DNA of 34,822 bases from Intoshia linei. Its lineage: Eukaryota; Orthonectida; Rhopaluridae. Below, piece by piece: positions 21,731 through 33,149 of the stretch; position 1 is the stretch's first letter, and each line of letters begins with the position of its first letter. The notes beneath the pieces are model-generated. The model saw nothing but the letters and a program-made list of their open reading frames with translations. It was not told the DNA's origin and ran no database searches. The position numbers were made by a program, and so were the translations under genes. The stretch is taken from positions 1 through 34,822 of the forward strand of contig LWCA01000275.1 of the NCBI GenBank assembly GCA_001642005.1. Reading direction: 5' to 3'.

Positions 21731-23029
21731 AAATTATATTTCATGCAGTGATCTCCAAAAATTAAAAAAGTCCGCCCTCGACAGAGCTAGGTGCTATTTG
21801 GTTGCTATCTCAATGAGCTCGCTCGTATACTCATTACGTTAAATTGAGGGAAGGAAAAATTGATAATTTATTTTTTCATAGTTGTAATGTATGGTGTACA
21901 AAGAACTCGTATGTAATTGACTGTATGAAAAAGTTTAATAATCGTTAAGGTGTTATTTTTAAAAATTAATACATTGTATAGTAAAATATTTGCAATATTG
22001 ACACACTGATAGGACTCTAAACCAAATTAGTATTCAAATTTTAAAATTAAAAATGTACAGTCACTGTTTTAAACTATACATTTAGTTTCTGAGATAAATC
22101 AATCATTAAGATTTATAATAAGGAGTATTCAAATCAAAGATTACACTAAATCATGTTTCGATTCAATTTTCTAATAGTCTGAGTAAAATTGTATGCTTTA
22201 ATGGTTAGCATTTATACATTTCTTGTTGGTATTTGATATTATTCATGTTTTTGTTTTTTTTTGTAATCTGTTGACAATTTTTTGCATTTTTATAGATCTA
22301 TTAAATTGAAGTATTGAAACAGAAGAAATGGAGGTAATATATTAAATTACGTCTTTGTCGATAATCACTTCATAAATATTTTTATACAGTATATCAGTGT
22401 TTTCAACGTTTTCAAAAAAATTATCTAATTATCTTGATTAATGAAATTTTTTTTAAACAATTTTCGATCAGTGACTTAAAATTTTTACTTGTATAGTTTT
22501 CAAAATGTATAGATTATTAATTTTTATAAAGATTAACAGAATATGTTGGTTTTGAAACGACAAAAATTTATGAAACTATGAAAGACCCAGAAACTTTTAT
22601 ATAAGTAATGCGTAAATGTTAATACATTAAAATGTACGACAATAAAGACTACATTGATGATGTATACTACACATATATTGTAGAGCAGTGTCTTCCAAAC
22701 TATCTTTTTCTAATGTCTCTTTCAGTAATATATTTTGTCAGCGTCTAAACTTTTTATCGATTTATTAAAAATTACATACATATTAACAACATACATTGTA
22801 GATGTAAAAAATTAATTTAAAATCAATACATTTAATACTCAGTGTCACTAAGATATGTTTCCCAGACTTGTTCTACAAATCCTTGACTTGTAATTCACGT
22901 TGTGAACTTTACAAGATAAATGTTTATCAGCAACCGAATCTCCCAACAATTCCCAATAAATTTAACATTCAAAAAAACTATATCGACTATTGAGATCAAA
23001 TAAACGTAAATGTGTGTAATAGAAACTAA

Positions 23030-23165
23030 CGGGTAGACCATCGAGAGGTGGATGGGTTTATACAACACTAAACTTCGTTAGCGAATTTTTTTTAGATGCC
23101 TATTTTTCATTTTCGGTTGACCTCGAGCTTGGTAGTTTCGGCTAGGATGGTACCTCTGAAAAATT
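23030..23165 (+). repeat. Dispersed repeat B, right-half fragment
   Basis: It aligns with 5500-5610: ACTAAACTTCGTT, then an AT stretch, GACCTCGAGCTTGG and TTTCGGCT. The left half of the element is absent. Confidence 0.45.
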
Positions 23166-23425
23166 GATAGTTTAAATTTTATATGCATGTATAATAGTAG
23201 TTTGGGCGCTGAGGAAGAATCCACTAAAATTAGAACCATTGATGTTTACACACTGGATAGTCAGAAGACAATAAATAAGGTTTTAATATAAATAAGAAAT
23301 TATCATCAAAACTAAATTATTAATATTATAATATTAATTATGGATAATTATCCATCAAATTATAAATAAACAGTAAAAATTAAAAGAAATAACGGTTTCA
23401 TGGTGCAAAATAAAAATATTAATCC

Positions 23426-23448
23426 GGTTATGATCATTGATCATAGCC
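23426..23448. repeat. Palindrome with 11-bp arms
   Basis: GGTTATGATCA, one T, then TGATCATAGCC; one arm position differs. It sits in intergenic DNA about 600 bases before the SH3 gene. Confidence 0.7.
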
Positions 23449-24062
23449 CTCTTAGTGTCATCCTCTCTCCACGTCTACACGCTCGGCTGTATATTATTGT
23501 AGTCAAGAACTAATTTTTCTTAAAACTTAAATCTAAAACATAAACAGCAATAAAAATAGAAATTAAAGTAATAAGTGGTAAACAAGACATGTACAAATTT
23601 AATATAAAATGAAATTCCATAAAACCAGCCATTCAAATCTGGAACATGGCTGTTATATAAAGTAAACTGATAAAAAGAAAGGTTAAACATTAAAATAAAA
23701 TTTAATTGCGTTATTAATGTTAATACCAATTGACCTAGTACTAGTGAATACGTACGAAAAATCTACACATAAAATTAAAAAATCATGTTTTAATCTGGAA
23801 CAATGGAAAATGCATTCTGACTGCGTTTGTAATAATTTCATTATTGTTACAAAATAGTGGCAAAACGAATATAAATGGGTCATTATACTACAAATATTAT
23901 TAATTATAAAATGAACAAAGAAACACTTTGTTTAATATTGTTATTATTTGAACGTGTGTCACTACCATTTCCTTCCAACCTTTATAATTACAATATCATG
24001 AGAATTTGATTGTACTCTTGAGTAGAAGACTTATAATTAAATAATTATGGTTAATTTGAAAA

Positions 24063-25357
24063 ATGAGAAATTTAGAGATACATACATTAAATCAAACTTT
24101 TAACAAATTACCAATACGAAAGTCGCTAAATTCCAAATTATCTAGTAAATATCATTTCAACTAAAAACACTGAAAATATTTATAAATCATTGCACTATAA
24201 AATCCATTTAGGTTCGGAGACATTTATACCAAATTTAAGCCGAATTCAAAGGTTCAATAACCGCAAACATTTTCACATTCCTCCTTATAATGAAGTAATT
24301 ATCTGAAATTTTAATTTTTACAATATTAAAATTAGGGAATTCTGAACATTAAAAATCAAATTTCAATGGCAAATTACAAAAATTCCACACAGTTGGATAA
24401 TTCTCGTACATTTGTCAAGTAATACTATGTTTAAATAACATTGTTTGCCCGTAAACGTTTGAATAAATATACCTGAAATTTAAGCAAATTTATGAATTTT
24501 TAAAATCTTTTTGATAAAACATTGCCTGATTGATAATAATAATGTAAATGCGCCATAAATAACTTTAAATTTATGTCAAGCGCATTTTTTTTAAATTGAT
24601 GTAACAGGTAAGATTTTGCAATTTATATTTTAATGTACATACATTGTATTGTTTTTCTTAAATTGAATTTAGAAAATTCACCAAAAATGTAAATATAAAA
24701 AAACTATGGTCGACAGGCCTCGCATATGCAATTAATGATTACGTTTCTGTAAATGAAAGGTGAATACATTAATATACTGATTAATAGTATATTTTTTAGA
24801 GAATTATATTTAAAAAAGGGTCAAGAAATTGAATTACACATAAAAATGGATGAAAACTGGTACGAAGCGAGTTACAATAACAAGAGGGGTTTAATTCCCC
24901 AGAGTTATATAAAGGTATTTTAGTATTTTCGATAACATTTTCATTAAAAATGTCCGCTATGTGACAGAAAATTTAAATTTGATTTCAATGATTATAGATT
25001 ATACAAAAACCCACATGTTACGAATACTCAAAAACCGAGTCTGATAGCAATGAGAGCCCCACTTCAATTACGTCTTCGTCAGAATCTCTAATTGTAAGAA
25101 TTGAAAAGAAAATGTAATTTTTTAAATTCAAATGATAGTTTATATAAATTTTCAACTTTTATTTTTAATTCTAATTAAATAATAGATACCGTTGTATATA
25201 CAACTATACTCCTCAATACACTGACGAAATAAGGATATATCCTGGAAATCTGGTAATTAGTCATAAAATTTTCCAAGATGGATGGGCAACCGGTGAAAAC
25301 ATAAACACTAGAGAAAATGGATTTTTCCCAATGAATCATATGCAATGCATATCGTAA
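24063..25357 (+). CDS. Two-SH3 adaptor, sorbin/vinexin (SORBS/CAP)-like
   Basis: Seven exons (24063-24144, 24212-24294, 24336-24418, 24673-24759, 24800-24914, 24998-25113, 25186-25357) give 245 codons. Residues 1-97 are polar with no recognised domain. The first SH3 spans about 99-150 (AYAINDYVSVNERELYL, GQEIEL, DENWYEASY, GLIPQSYIK). A Ser-rich linker follows, and a second SH3 at about 190-244 (YRCIYNYTPQYTDEIRIYPG, DGWATGEN, GFFPMNHM) ends the protein. Spacing and motifs resemble the last two SH3 domains of SORBS-family proteins, which bind proline-rich partners such as vinculin and Cbl at adhesions. The SoHo region and first SH3 of that family are absent, so this is a reduced form or a different lineage of adaptor. 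The start is the first ATG that joins in frame to the second exon. It converges on SDHAF2 with 44 bp between stops. Confidence 0.8.
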
Positions 25358-25401
25358 ATGTCATATTGTAATGTACATAAAGATTTATAAATTTGAGGTT
25401 T

Positions 25402-25845
25402 TCAATTTTTTTCAGTTTGACTTTGACATTTTGATTTTTCAGTAATTAATCTGTTTTTACAATAATTTCTCATCATTTCCATTACAGTTCCTTCAAATTG
25501 TTTGGGACAGCCCTTTTTAACAGTAATCCATTCGTATATGGACCAGTCGTCATATTCGCTGTTAATAATCATGTCCAATTCTTTTAGTTGTTTATGATCA
25601 ATTTTATGTATAAACTTTTTTGTAAATCCTCTAAATTCGAATAAAAATGTATCATTATTAATTTACCCCAATAATATACAATTTTCTAAACTGCCTCGCA
25701 TTGAACTTTGGTATATTAATCTTGAACGTAACGTAGCATCTTCGTCTTTGTACAGAAATGATTCTACAGAAAGAGATCGGATAGGACTTTTTAAGTTTTT
25801 TACATTGCTTTTAAATATAACATTTGAAAACTTCAATGCAAACAT
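25402..25845 (-). CDS. SDHAF2: Succinate dehydrogenase assembly factor 2
   Basis: Two exons, 25845-25667 and 25630-25402, separated by a 36-nt intron, give 135 codons. Human SDHAF2 has 166; the difference is mostly at the termini. The N-terminus (MFALKFSNVIFKSNVK) is basic and amphipathic, as a mitochondrial targeting sequence. The core carries RLIYQSSMRGSLENCILL, matching the RLLYESRKRGMLENCILL block of the family, followed by KQLKELDMIIN and DDWSIYEWIT, all diagnostic of the Sdh5 fold. SDHAF2 is needed for covalent FAD attachment to the flavoprotein subunit of complex II in the mitochondrial matrix. The start ATG is followed directly by the targeting sequence. The C-terminus ends in a Lys/Gln-rich tail. 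Confidence 0.92.
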
Positions 25846-26253
25846 TTTTCCAGTTTAGTTCGTTTCCTAGTTAACTTTGTTCAATATTATTTATTATTAT
25901 AATAATCATTATTAATCACCAAGGATGATAAGGATAAAGACCATAATTCAAATACAGTTTTTTCCGGGCGTATAATAAGATACATTTCAACCTCCCAATT
26001 TAACATCTTAAGGGTCAAATCTAAAATTTAAAAACGGAATTGATTCATTTTGAAAAATCAAAAGTTCCATTAATATGGACTAAGTCCATTGGACTTAGAT
26101 TGTATAATGATATTTTTACATAAACGTTCAAAAACTTTAAAGAATTGTTTACATTTAGTGCAAATAGGTTCTAAGGTATCTTCAATATAACAGGTAAAAC
26201 AACCTGAAATTTTACTGCTACAATCTACAAATTCAATAATTAAAACAAGAAAA
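25846..26253. other. Spacer with reversed repeat A fragment
   Basis: Upstream of SDHAF2. 25950-26040 reads on the minus strand as GGGAGGTTGAAATGTAT and CCCGGAAAAAACTGTA, matching the distal part of repeat A. The minus-strand frame at 26070-26294 is Cys-rich (several CxxC pairs) but overlaps the end of the mobile-element ORF in another frame and matches no family I recognise. Confidence 0.45.
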
Positions 26254-26643
26254 CTACATCGATTTTGTTGAAGATGACAAGTTTGGGTATTCATTCCATT
26301 TTGTTTTACGGTACTGAAATATTACAGTAGGAGTTAAGCAAAAATAGCAATCATTTTGATGGTTTTTAGGCTTAGACCAAATTCGTGAAGTTACAAAGTG
26401 TAAACTGTTTGGTTTATTAATATGCGTATAGCATACACTGCAAATGTGAGTTGGCGTCCAGCTATTCGTTAAGTTTATTGGGGAAATGAAAAATTTACGC
26501 TCATATGCATTGATGAGATTATTATTGTTCATATCGTACTTTCTTTTTGATTTAACAAGATAAATTCCGCAGATATAACAATATTTTGATACGCTTTCAT
26601 AATTGCAAGAGTTCATAATTAGATCCAACAAAATAAAATTCAA
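26254..26643 (-). pseudogene. Mobile-element protein, N-terminal Cys-rich half
   Basis: The 129-codon frame carries zinc-binding-like cysteine pairs: YCYICG near the start, then WTPTHICSVCYTHI, then the motif IWSKPKNHQNDCYFC and a final YPNLSSS. From memory, the W-x-[EK]-P-[KT]-N-H-x-x-D-C-Y-F-C block and the closing YPN are the N-terminal signature of the same repetitive family whose C-terminal half is found at 16124-16810. Here the frame stops just after YPNLSSSTKSM, with no C-terminal half downstream, so it is either a truncated copy or a shortened derivative. The frame itself contains no stop or frameshift, unlike the other fragment. No termini were found. Confidence 0.6.
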
Positions 26644-28343
26644 ATTTACATCATCTTATTAAAAAGAATATTAAAATTATATATTGTTATAGTTACAAGG
26701 AAAATTATTTAAAGGGCTGTATCTTTTTGATGTGATCTGATATCAACATATAATTTTGGATTAATGAATTTGTGATATATATACTATAATTTAATATGGT
26801 TATTAGACTGCTATAATTTTTAGTGTTTCCCAGTGTTATACATTCATTCTATCTAATAAATTAAAAAAATGGGATCGCAAAATTATTTTTAATATTTTCT
26901 ATTTAGCGACTTGGTTAGCTCATCCAGATTATTGGTTTTTATAACGAAACAACTTTTTATCTTAAGTTTGCAGATCTTATCTGCTAAATCTTATACAATA
27001 GAAAATATTATGTGTACATTTTTAATTACTTAATAGAGCAACCAATATGAAAAAGCTTAATTAACACATTTAGACAATTGAAATTTTCAATTTGCAATAT
27101 TAGTAGATTTTTATCTGATTATTTGGTCAAAAAGTTTGTGGTCACTCATCGAAAATAATATTTATAGAAAATCTTTTCAATTCAAAAATTTTAACTTTTC
27201 GAGTGACCCTTGAATCACAAAACCCATATTTAGAAACCCTACATTAAAAACAGTTAAATATAAAAACAATGAGATTTTAATAATTAAAATTTATTCACAA
27301 ATGTGAATTTTGAATAATTTGCAATTTCATGGGCTTTCATGGGTTTTTTTATAACAGGGGGGCGAATATTCTATATTATTATTTCACAAAATACACAAAT
27401 TATAAACAAACTAAAATATTACATATTAAATTTTACAAGTTAATTTTAAAATTTATTCTATTGAATTATTTACATCTTGATGTTAATGTTAATTATTGTT
27501 AATGGAAATCTAAAATTTTTTTTTGTCGTTTGATTAAAATGGTAAAATCATTCCTTAATCTACTTCGCTAAACAACATACAAAAGTATTTAATTTTTTAA
27601 GAAAATTATTGGTTTTTTGGGTAAATTCTAAAAAAAAAATTGAGAAACACTCAGTATAGAAAATTTTATAGATATAAAAATATGTCATTTTTTAATATGG
27701 AATTATTATGGAGGGGTAATTCTAAAAAAGGTTGAGAACTACTGTTATAAAGTACCGTGTCAATCTCGAACTGACCGAAAAAATTATTTATCAGATATTC
27801 AATGGTGTCGTACCGCAGATGCCCGGGACAACGTGCTCACCTCTATAATAAAACTGATATAACAATTCTTATTTATAACACCATTTCTTTTAAATTTTTT
27901 TTGTATCAGTATTTAATTAAATTATTAATTCAATAACTCACAATTTTACAAAATAATGTACTGTACTACCAAAAATGTCACTACAAAAATCGCTTTTTAG
28001 AAAATAGACTCTAAGTGTCCGAAAAATTTAAATGTGATAAGAATTTACCAATCTTTGATAAAAAAATTTCCAAACCCATCGTTTGATCATACTTAATTTA
28101 ATATACTCTAAATTAGTAAAAAAAATTTTATCTTAAGATCTACAAAATAATTTGATTAAATACAGGTAAATTATAAATAAATTGATTTTCTAAAAAAGTG
28201 CAAAATAGGTCATCTACACAGTTAAAAAAACATTAAGTAAAAATTACTAGAGGCGTATACATAATTACAGAGCGGTACATTATAATGTATTGTACGACTA
28301 GTAAATCACGTTATTGTATGTGTTGTAAATCACAATTGATTAG
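26644..28343. other. Gene-poor AT-rich region
   Basis: No gene was recognised. Repeat D with an hAT-like 3' terminus occupies 27560-27755, ending AAAGGTTGAGAACTACTG at 27744. A short GC-richer patch lies at 27806-27842 (CGTACCGCAGATGCCCGGGA) in otherwise AT-rich DNA and could be the residue of an element or a short exon. The palindromic TACATTATAATGTA lies near 28275. Confidence 0.5.
27560..27755 (+). repeat. Dispersed repeat D with hAT-like terminus, copy 2
   Basis: It matches 7570-7730 in order: ACAAAAGTATTTAATTTTTT, AATTATTGGTTTTTTGGGT, then GGGGTAATTCTAAAAAAGGT. The right end, AAAGGTTGAGAACTACTG, is the better preserved hAT-type terminus of the two copies. Confidence 0.55.
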
Positions 28344-28765
28344 TCAGTATGTGTAATTAAGTACTACAATTAGAAAACTAGCCATTGCAATAATTAGTAA
28401 TGTGCTAAGCAATATGTTAATTGACCAATCATTTTGATTTCTAAAAAATAAACAAAAATTTAACAATCATGAGTTTATTCTGTACAAAAATATTACTTTA
28501 TACATTTTCGCATAAAGTAAACAACACTTCAACAGTTGAAAATTTTTACACAATTTAAAGAAATAGTTAAGATTTACAACTAATAAATCTAAACAAGATA
28601 AACAACGTATACTCATTACATTGGAATAACTCAACATCAATAAAAGAAATCAAGAATGAAGCATAAAGGTAATTTTTAGTATTATTACATTGTTCAATTT
28701 ACCAAATAAATATCAAAAAATAAATGATATTGATACTTACATCTTTTTATTGGAAATTTAGTCAT
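28344..28765 (-). CDS. Hypothetical single-pass membrane microprotein (tentative)
   Basis: Three frame-compatible exons on the minus strand, 28765-28741, 28588-28504 and 28440-28344, would encode 68 residues. The first is MTKFPIKR with a strong AGAT/GTAAGTAT donor. The last reads NQNDWSINILLSTLLIIAMA and continues as a hydrophobic helix ending VVLNYTY, a typical C-terminal transmembrane segment. I do not recognise a family. The middle exon, rich in Cys, Leu and Lys, is the weakest part, and its splice sites were chosen only because they keep the frame. An alternative is that only the final exon is real and belongs to a different tail-anchored protein. Confidence 0.25.
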
Positions 28766-29618
28766 TTATTGTGAAAAAACATATTTTATGGTTATGAAAT
28801 TAAATTACTATCAAAATTAAAATTTTAACGGTTATATTAAAAATTAGTTAATGCATAATAACAAATTTAAAAATCAAACAAACTATAATTTGTATTAAAA
28901 TATAAATGGATAAATTACACACATCAAAGTTGACATTATAAATAATTCAATTAGTTAATGAAATATGTGCTAATTAATGAGCGAGTGTAGACATAGTGGA
29001 ACCAATGTGCAAAATTGAGACAAAAGAATTACTCTGAAATGATAATTAGTTTTAATATGACGATAATTAAATAATTATAAACGAAAGAAATGATATTGAA
29101 ACTAAAATTAAATTGATGCTATTGTGTTAATATTTATAGCAGACAAGATTAGCCTTTGAATTTTAAGGCTCAAAAATAAATTGCACTAAATTATGAAAAT
29201 ATATTTGACATTAAAAAATATACATTTATACTGATAAAAAGTACATTAAATAATTTATTAAGGTGCAAAACAAAATTATACTTTAAATTTAAAAAATTTG
29301 AAAAACAATTGTTTAATTTCGATCATTAATTCAACTAATAATAATTAAAAATAAACAAGTGTAGACAAATTTACAGACATTGCGTTGAAATTTAGTGACA
29401 AATTTTTGACTAAATACATGACAACAATTGTGATACTACTGTTACTGTAATTTTTAAACGCATTATACTAAATGACACAGAATTTACAAATTGTTACTTT
29501 TCTTTTCAAGTTGATGCATTTATGGTATACTATACATTAATTGGAAGATAACTAGTAACAACATTTAAAAAATTAATATTTTAATTTTGAACGATTATTT
29601 GAATGATTTTGTTTAGAC
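28766..29618. other. AT-rich spacer upstream of Myt1
   Basis: No open frame, repeat or RNA gene was recognised in these 850 bases. They presumably hold the Myt1 promoter and 5' UTR. Confidence 0.5.
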
Positions 29619-32139
29619 ATGTCCAAAATAAACAATTCAAATTCTTCTAATTCAGACAAAAGTGGATACAATTTTTTCAAATTCTCGTGCCATCTAAACC
29701 ACTCAAAATCGTTTACTGAATCAGATACAGAGCAAGACAATTTACATATTCCTTTTTTGAAACTCGAACCTTTTAATAAAGAAAATATAGCTGATAATCT
29801 CAACATTTTTTCACCCAAAACTCCTATTCAGAAAAGAGTTAAAAGAGTGTGCCCTCCTGCACCAAACGGATACTTAATAAAAAGACAAAAAATCGAACAA
29901 AATATAAATATGGAAACTAAACCTGGATACGATTATTGTATACCAGCTGAACAGTCACTCATGTCTCTGAAACGTCATTATGACGGGAAAAAATCACTGT
30001 TTCAGAATGTATCAAAGAAAAAAACTAAATTTATCGATACGATTCTCAATAGTCGTAAAACTCTCGATATTAATTCTCATAATACACCATTTCTTGAACA
30101 GTTTCTGACATTAGATTCTGTTTATGGATTACCTTATACTTTCAAAAATTATTTACGCCACCGAGAAATGAATTTAAATTATTCTAGCAAATACAATGAA
30201 GAATATGTCTGTAAAACCTATGCAGATTTCACACACAATATTAGTATTAATTCTGATCAAAATTCCGACAAAGGTGAACCCATCCGTCTTTCTCTAGAAG
30301 ATTCCGCATTATTTCAAAAAAAAACGGTAATTTTAGTATAAAATAATTCATAAACATTGACGAGTGATGTGCAGATGTTTTATTATTATTTTAAACAATA
30401 ATATTTTTTAAATTTCTCCACTTAATCGTTTTTACAGATGGTTTAATTTATTTTGACCGTTTTTTTAGCCTAAACAGAAATACCACAGTCCCATACGAAC
30501 TTCTCGAGTTAAACACATGTTTAATATTAACAATGATAACTTGAAACCTACTTCTCTTACTTTGAAACCCATATTTACGAATTGCTTTCATTTTTCACCT
30601 GAAGAAAAAAAAACTTATATCGACCAAGTTTACACAGTTGGCGATCTCATTGGAAGTGGATCATTTTCTGATGTATTTCGAGCTAAAAATAGACATACTG
30701 GGGTTGTTTCTGCTATCAAGCGATGTAAAAATTTGTACAATAAGTAAGTTTTATTTATATTTTTTTAATTTTACAATTAGTCAGCAAAATAGGAACGAAA
30801 TTGAAAACATATTAGATATTGGTAATCATTTAAATATTGTCGGACTATTGGGCGCGTGGGAACAAAGACACCGATATTACTTGGAATTTGAATATTGTCA
30901 TTCAAGGTATTTTTAAAAAATATATAACAAATATGCATGTAGTTTTTAAAAACTTGAATTTTAATATTTTTAAATTTAGTTGTATGTTCCTTTTAACTCT
31001 TAATGGAGCTTTTGATAAAGAGGAAATATGGAATGTTTCCTGTGATATTTTATCTGCCATCCAATTTATACACTCTAAAAGATATGTCCACTTGGATATC
31101 AAACCTCATAATATTTTAAAAAGCAATATTGGAATATACAAGTTATGTGATTTTGGATTGTCGCAGAATATTGATAAGGTACATTATAATTTTAATGGTT
31201 GAATTAATTGAATTTTAGAACCTTAACGATGAAGTATCCGAAGGTGATACAAAATATCTTGCTCCAGAAATTTTGAAATGTATTGTTACATTCGCGGCAG
31301 ATATTTACTCATTTGGGATAACAATCTTTGAACTGGCTTCAAATACTTCAATTCCTCCAAGTGGTACAAGATGGGTAAAAATAATAAATAAAAAAAGCTT
31401 TCCCATGTTTGCTATTAAAAATCACAACAGTGAATTGAGTAAATTAATTTACGATTGTTTGAATCCTAACTATAAAGACAGACCTTCTATTTATCAAATA
31501 ATAAACCAAGAATTTATTCGTTCAAAAATTAACCAAAGAATGAAAGAGAACCTTGTCAAAGATTTAAGATTTAAAGAAAAATATTTACCTTCAATTTGTT
31601 TTACTAATTTGTGCATTGAATACATGTCCAAGTTTTATATTGCTAAAGATGTTTTACCACTTATACGCAACAAGAATATTTTCCATTGTTCTTATGATAT
31701 TACCCCTATTTCTCCCTTAAACTCAAGTTGTAAATCTTATTCTGATTTTAATTTTGGAAACGACATTCCATTTAAAACTAAAAATGTATCAAATATTATA
31801 TTTAACTTAAATGAAGCAATTGAAAAATCTAATTTGAATGATTCATATTCCTCATTTGGTAGTTTCAAAGAAAGCGTAATGGAAAATAAAAAAGTTTCTA
31901 CTCCCAAATCGGAAAGTTCAGAAGATTCCTATGTTGGAAGGGTACTATTTCCATTGAGAGAAGGTGAAAAACCCACCAGCACGAGAGATTTGATGTTTGA
32001 CGAAAATGCAGACCCAGACATTATTAATCGATTTAGACATTCTACTGTTCCTAAAAAATCTGTCAAGTACATTGGGAGTGTGTATGATTTTATTCAAAAA
32101 AGACCTTTTGTTCTTACCGATGATGAAATTTCAGATTAA
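29619..32139 (+). CDS. PKMYT1: Myt1-like (PKMYT1) inhibitory CDK1 kinase
   Basis: Five exons (29619-30326, 30469-30743, 30781-30906, 30980-31178, 31219-32139) give 742 codons in one frame. Residues 1-290 are a polar region rich in Ser, Lys and Asn. The kinase domain starts near 290: glycine loop GSGSFSDV (298), AIKR, catalytic HLDIKPHN (Asp409), DFG (427), then EGDTKYLAPEIL (EGD, 444-446), the activation segment shared by the Wee1/Myt1 group. HLD, DFG and APE favour Myt1 over Wee1, which has HMD, DLG and ANE. Myt1 phosphorylates Thr14 and Tyr15 of CDK1 and blocks mitotic entry. The C-terminal region contains RVLF (about 677), a possible RxL cyclin-docking motif. No hydrophobic membrane segment follows the kinase domain, unlike vertebrate Myt1. 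Introns are 37-142 nt. AATAAA lies at 32178, 38 bases after the stop. Confidence 0.9.
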
Positions 32140-32603
32140 ATGTATATACCGTTTTTTACGGGTATTGTTAATTATATAATAAAAATTTATTGAAATACAT
32201 GAATTTAAATTTTAAATAGTTCGTTATATTTATTAAAAATAACCAAATCCAATTTTTTATAAATTTCAAGATTAACATTTCATTTTATCCTACCGCGAGT
32301 CTTTTTGTTTTACTAATACATTTGTATTATATATTTTATAAGTTGAATTTCGACCAAAAAAAATTTGAAAATTAAAATGACAATTTTTTACAATTGTTTG
32401 TCGCAGAATATTTGTTAGCTCATTGTGAATGTTGAAGAATTATCTTCCTTATAGTGTCATAACGAAAAGTGGTTACGAAAAATTGATCGATTATTAAAAA
32501 TACGTCTCATTTTTAAAATACATGAGAAATGTAATGTAGGTGTTTTCTAATACGTTCCAGCTCTAAATTTTTATTGATTAAAAAAACGACAAATTGACAT
32601 TTA
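32140..32603. other. Spacer between convergent Myt1 and ATP synthase g genes
   Basis: It contains the Myt1 polyadenylation signal (32178-32183) and AT-rich sequence. No other feature was seen. Confidence 0.6.
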
Positions 32604-33026
32604 TTAAAGATGATGTTCGAATTGGACAGCTCCAGGTATTTGATAACCAATGACATGACCTTTTCCAATAATTTCACCCATCATAAAAATTATGACCATT
32701 TCCGCTGCTACCATCGTATATGCAACAGCTTCCTTGAATTTATGATTATATCAAGAATGTAAATGCGTACCTTAACTTCAATTTGTTTCCATGATTGGGT
32801 TTTGAAACCATTTGAAAAATTGGTAAAAGATTGTTGAATTTCTGCAAATTCACCTGGTGTAGGAGGTTTAAATTCTACTTTAGCATATTTCCATGCGATT
32901 TTACCTTTTTCCAAAGATAATTTGGCACCAGCTGATAAATTTTAGTAATTTTTAAAAGAATTATATACCAATTAAACATTTCTGTGCCATACCACTTTTT
33001 ACCCAGTTGATCAACTTTGTGGACAT
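32604..33026 (-). CDS. ATP5MG: Mitochondrial ATP synthase subunit g
   Basis: Three exons, 33026-32969, 32931-32771 and 32732-32604, with introns of 37 and 38 nt, give 115 codons; the human protein has 103. The family core is plain: WKYAKVEFKPPTPGEFAEIQ, then SWKQIEVKEAV, then a hydrophobic segment (TMVAAEMVIIFMMGEIIGK) with the GxxxG-type MMGEIIGKG pattern and a short tail. Subunit g is a small membrane protein of the Fo sector that promotes dimerisation of ATP synthase and cristae shaping. The 13 or so extra C-terminal residues (GYQIPGAVQFEHHL) are longer than in mammals. The first ATG gives MSTKLINWVKSG; a second Met 12 codons later is possible. AATAAA overlaps the stop codon (reverse of 32600-32605). 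Confidence 0.93.
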
Positions 33027-33149
33027 TTTAATGACAACTTTATTTTACAATAAAATAAATATATTACAATATTACTAAGAAATTGCTTCAGCTCTATTTT
33101 ATCATTTATATTTGTACTTGTTTTGTATAAAAATGTTTTTGGGCTTGCT

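Larger units (their letters stand above)
21420..24062. other. Repeat-rich intergenic region
   Basis: No gene can be supported here. Contents: reversed repeat A (21500-21730), an hAT-like 5' terminus (CAGTGTCTTCCAAAC, 22686-22700), repeat B fragment (23030-23165), and a near-perfect palindrome (23426-23448). Two overlapping minus-strand open frames (23520-23729 and 23683-23883) are rich in aromatic and hydrophobic residues and could be exons of a small membrane protein, but no family is recognisable and the splice pattern is ambiguous. Confidence 0.5.

Noticed and set aside
27806-27842. tRNA or snRNA gene in the GC-rich patch
   Set aside because: No A or B box, no terminator and no cloverleaf arrangement could be found on either strand.
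29573-29818. Minus-strand open frame at the Myt1 start
   Set aside because: It is antisense to the N-terminal exon of Myt1, which continues in frame into an unmistakable kinase domain.
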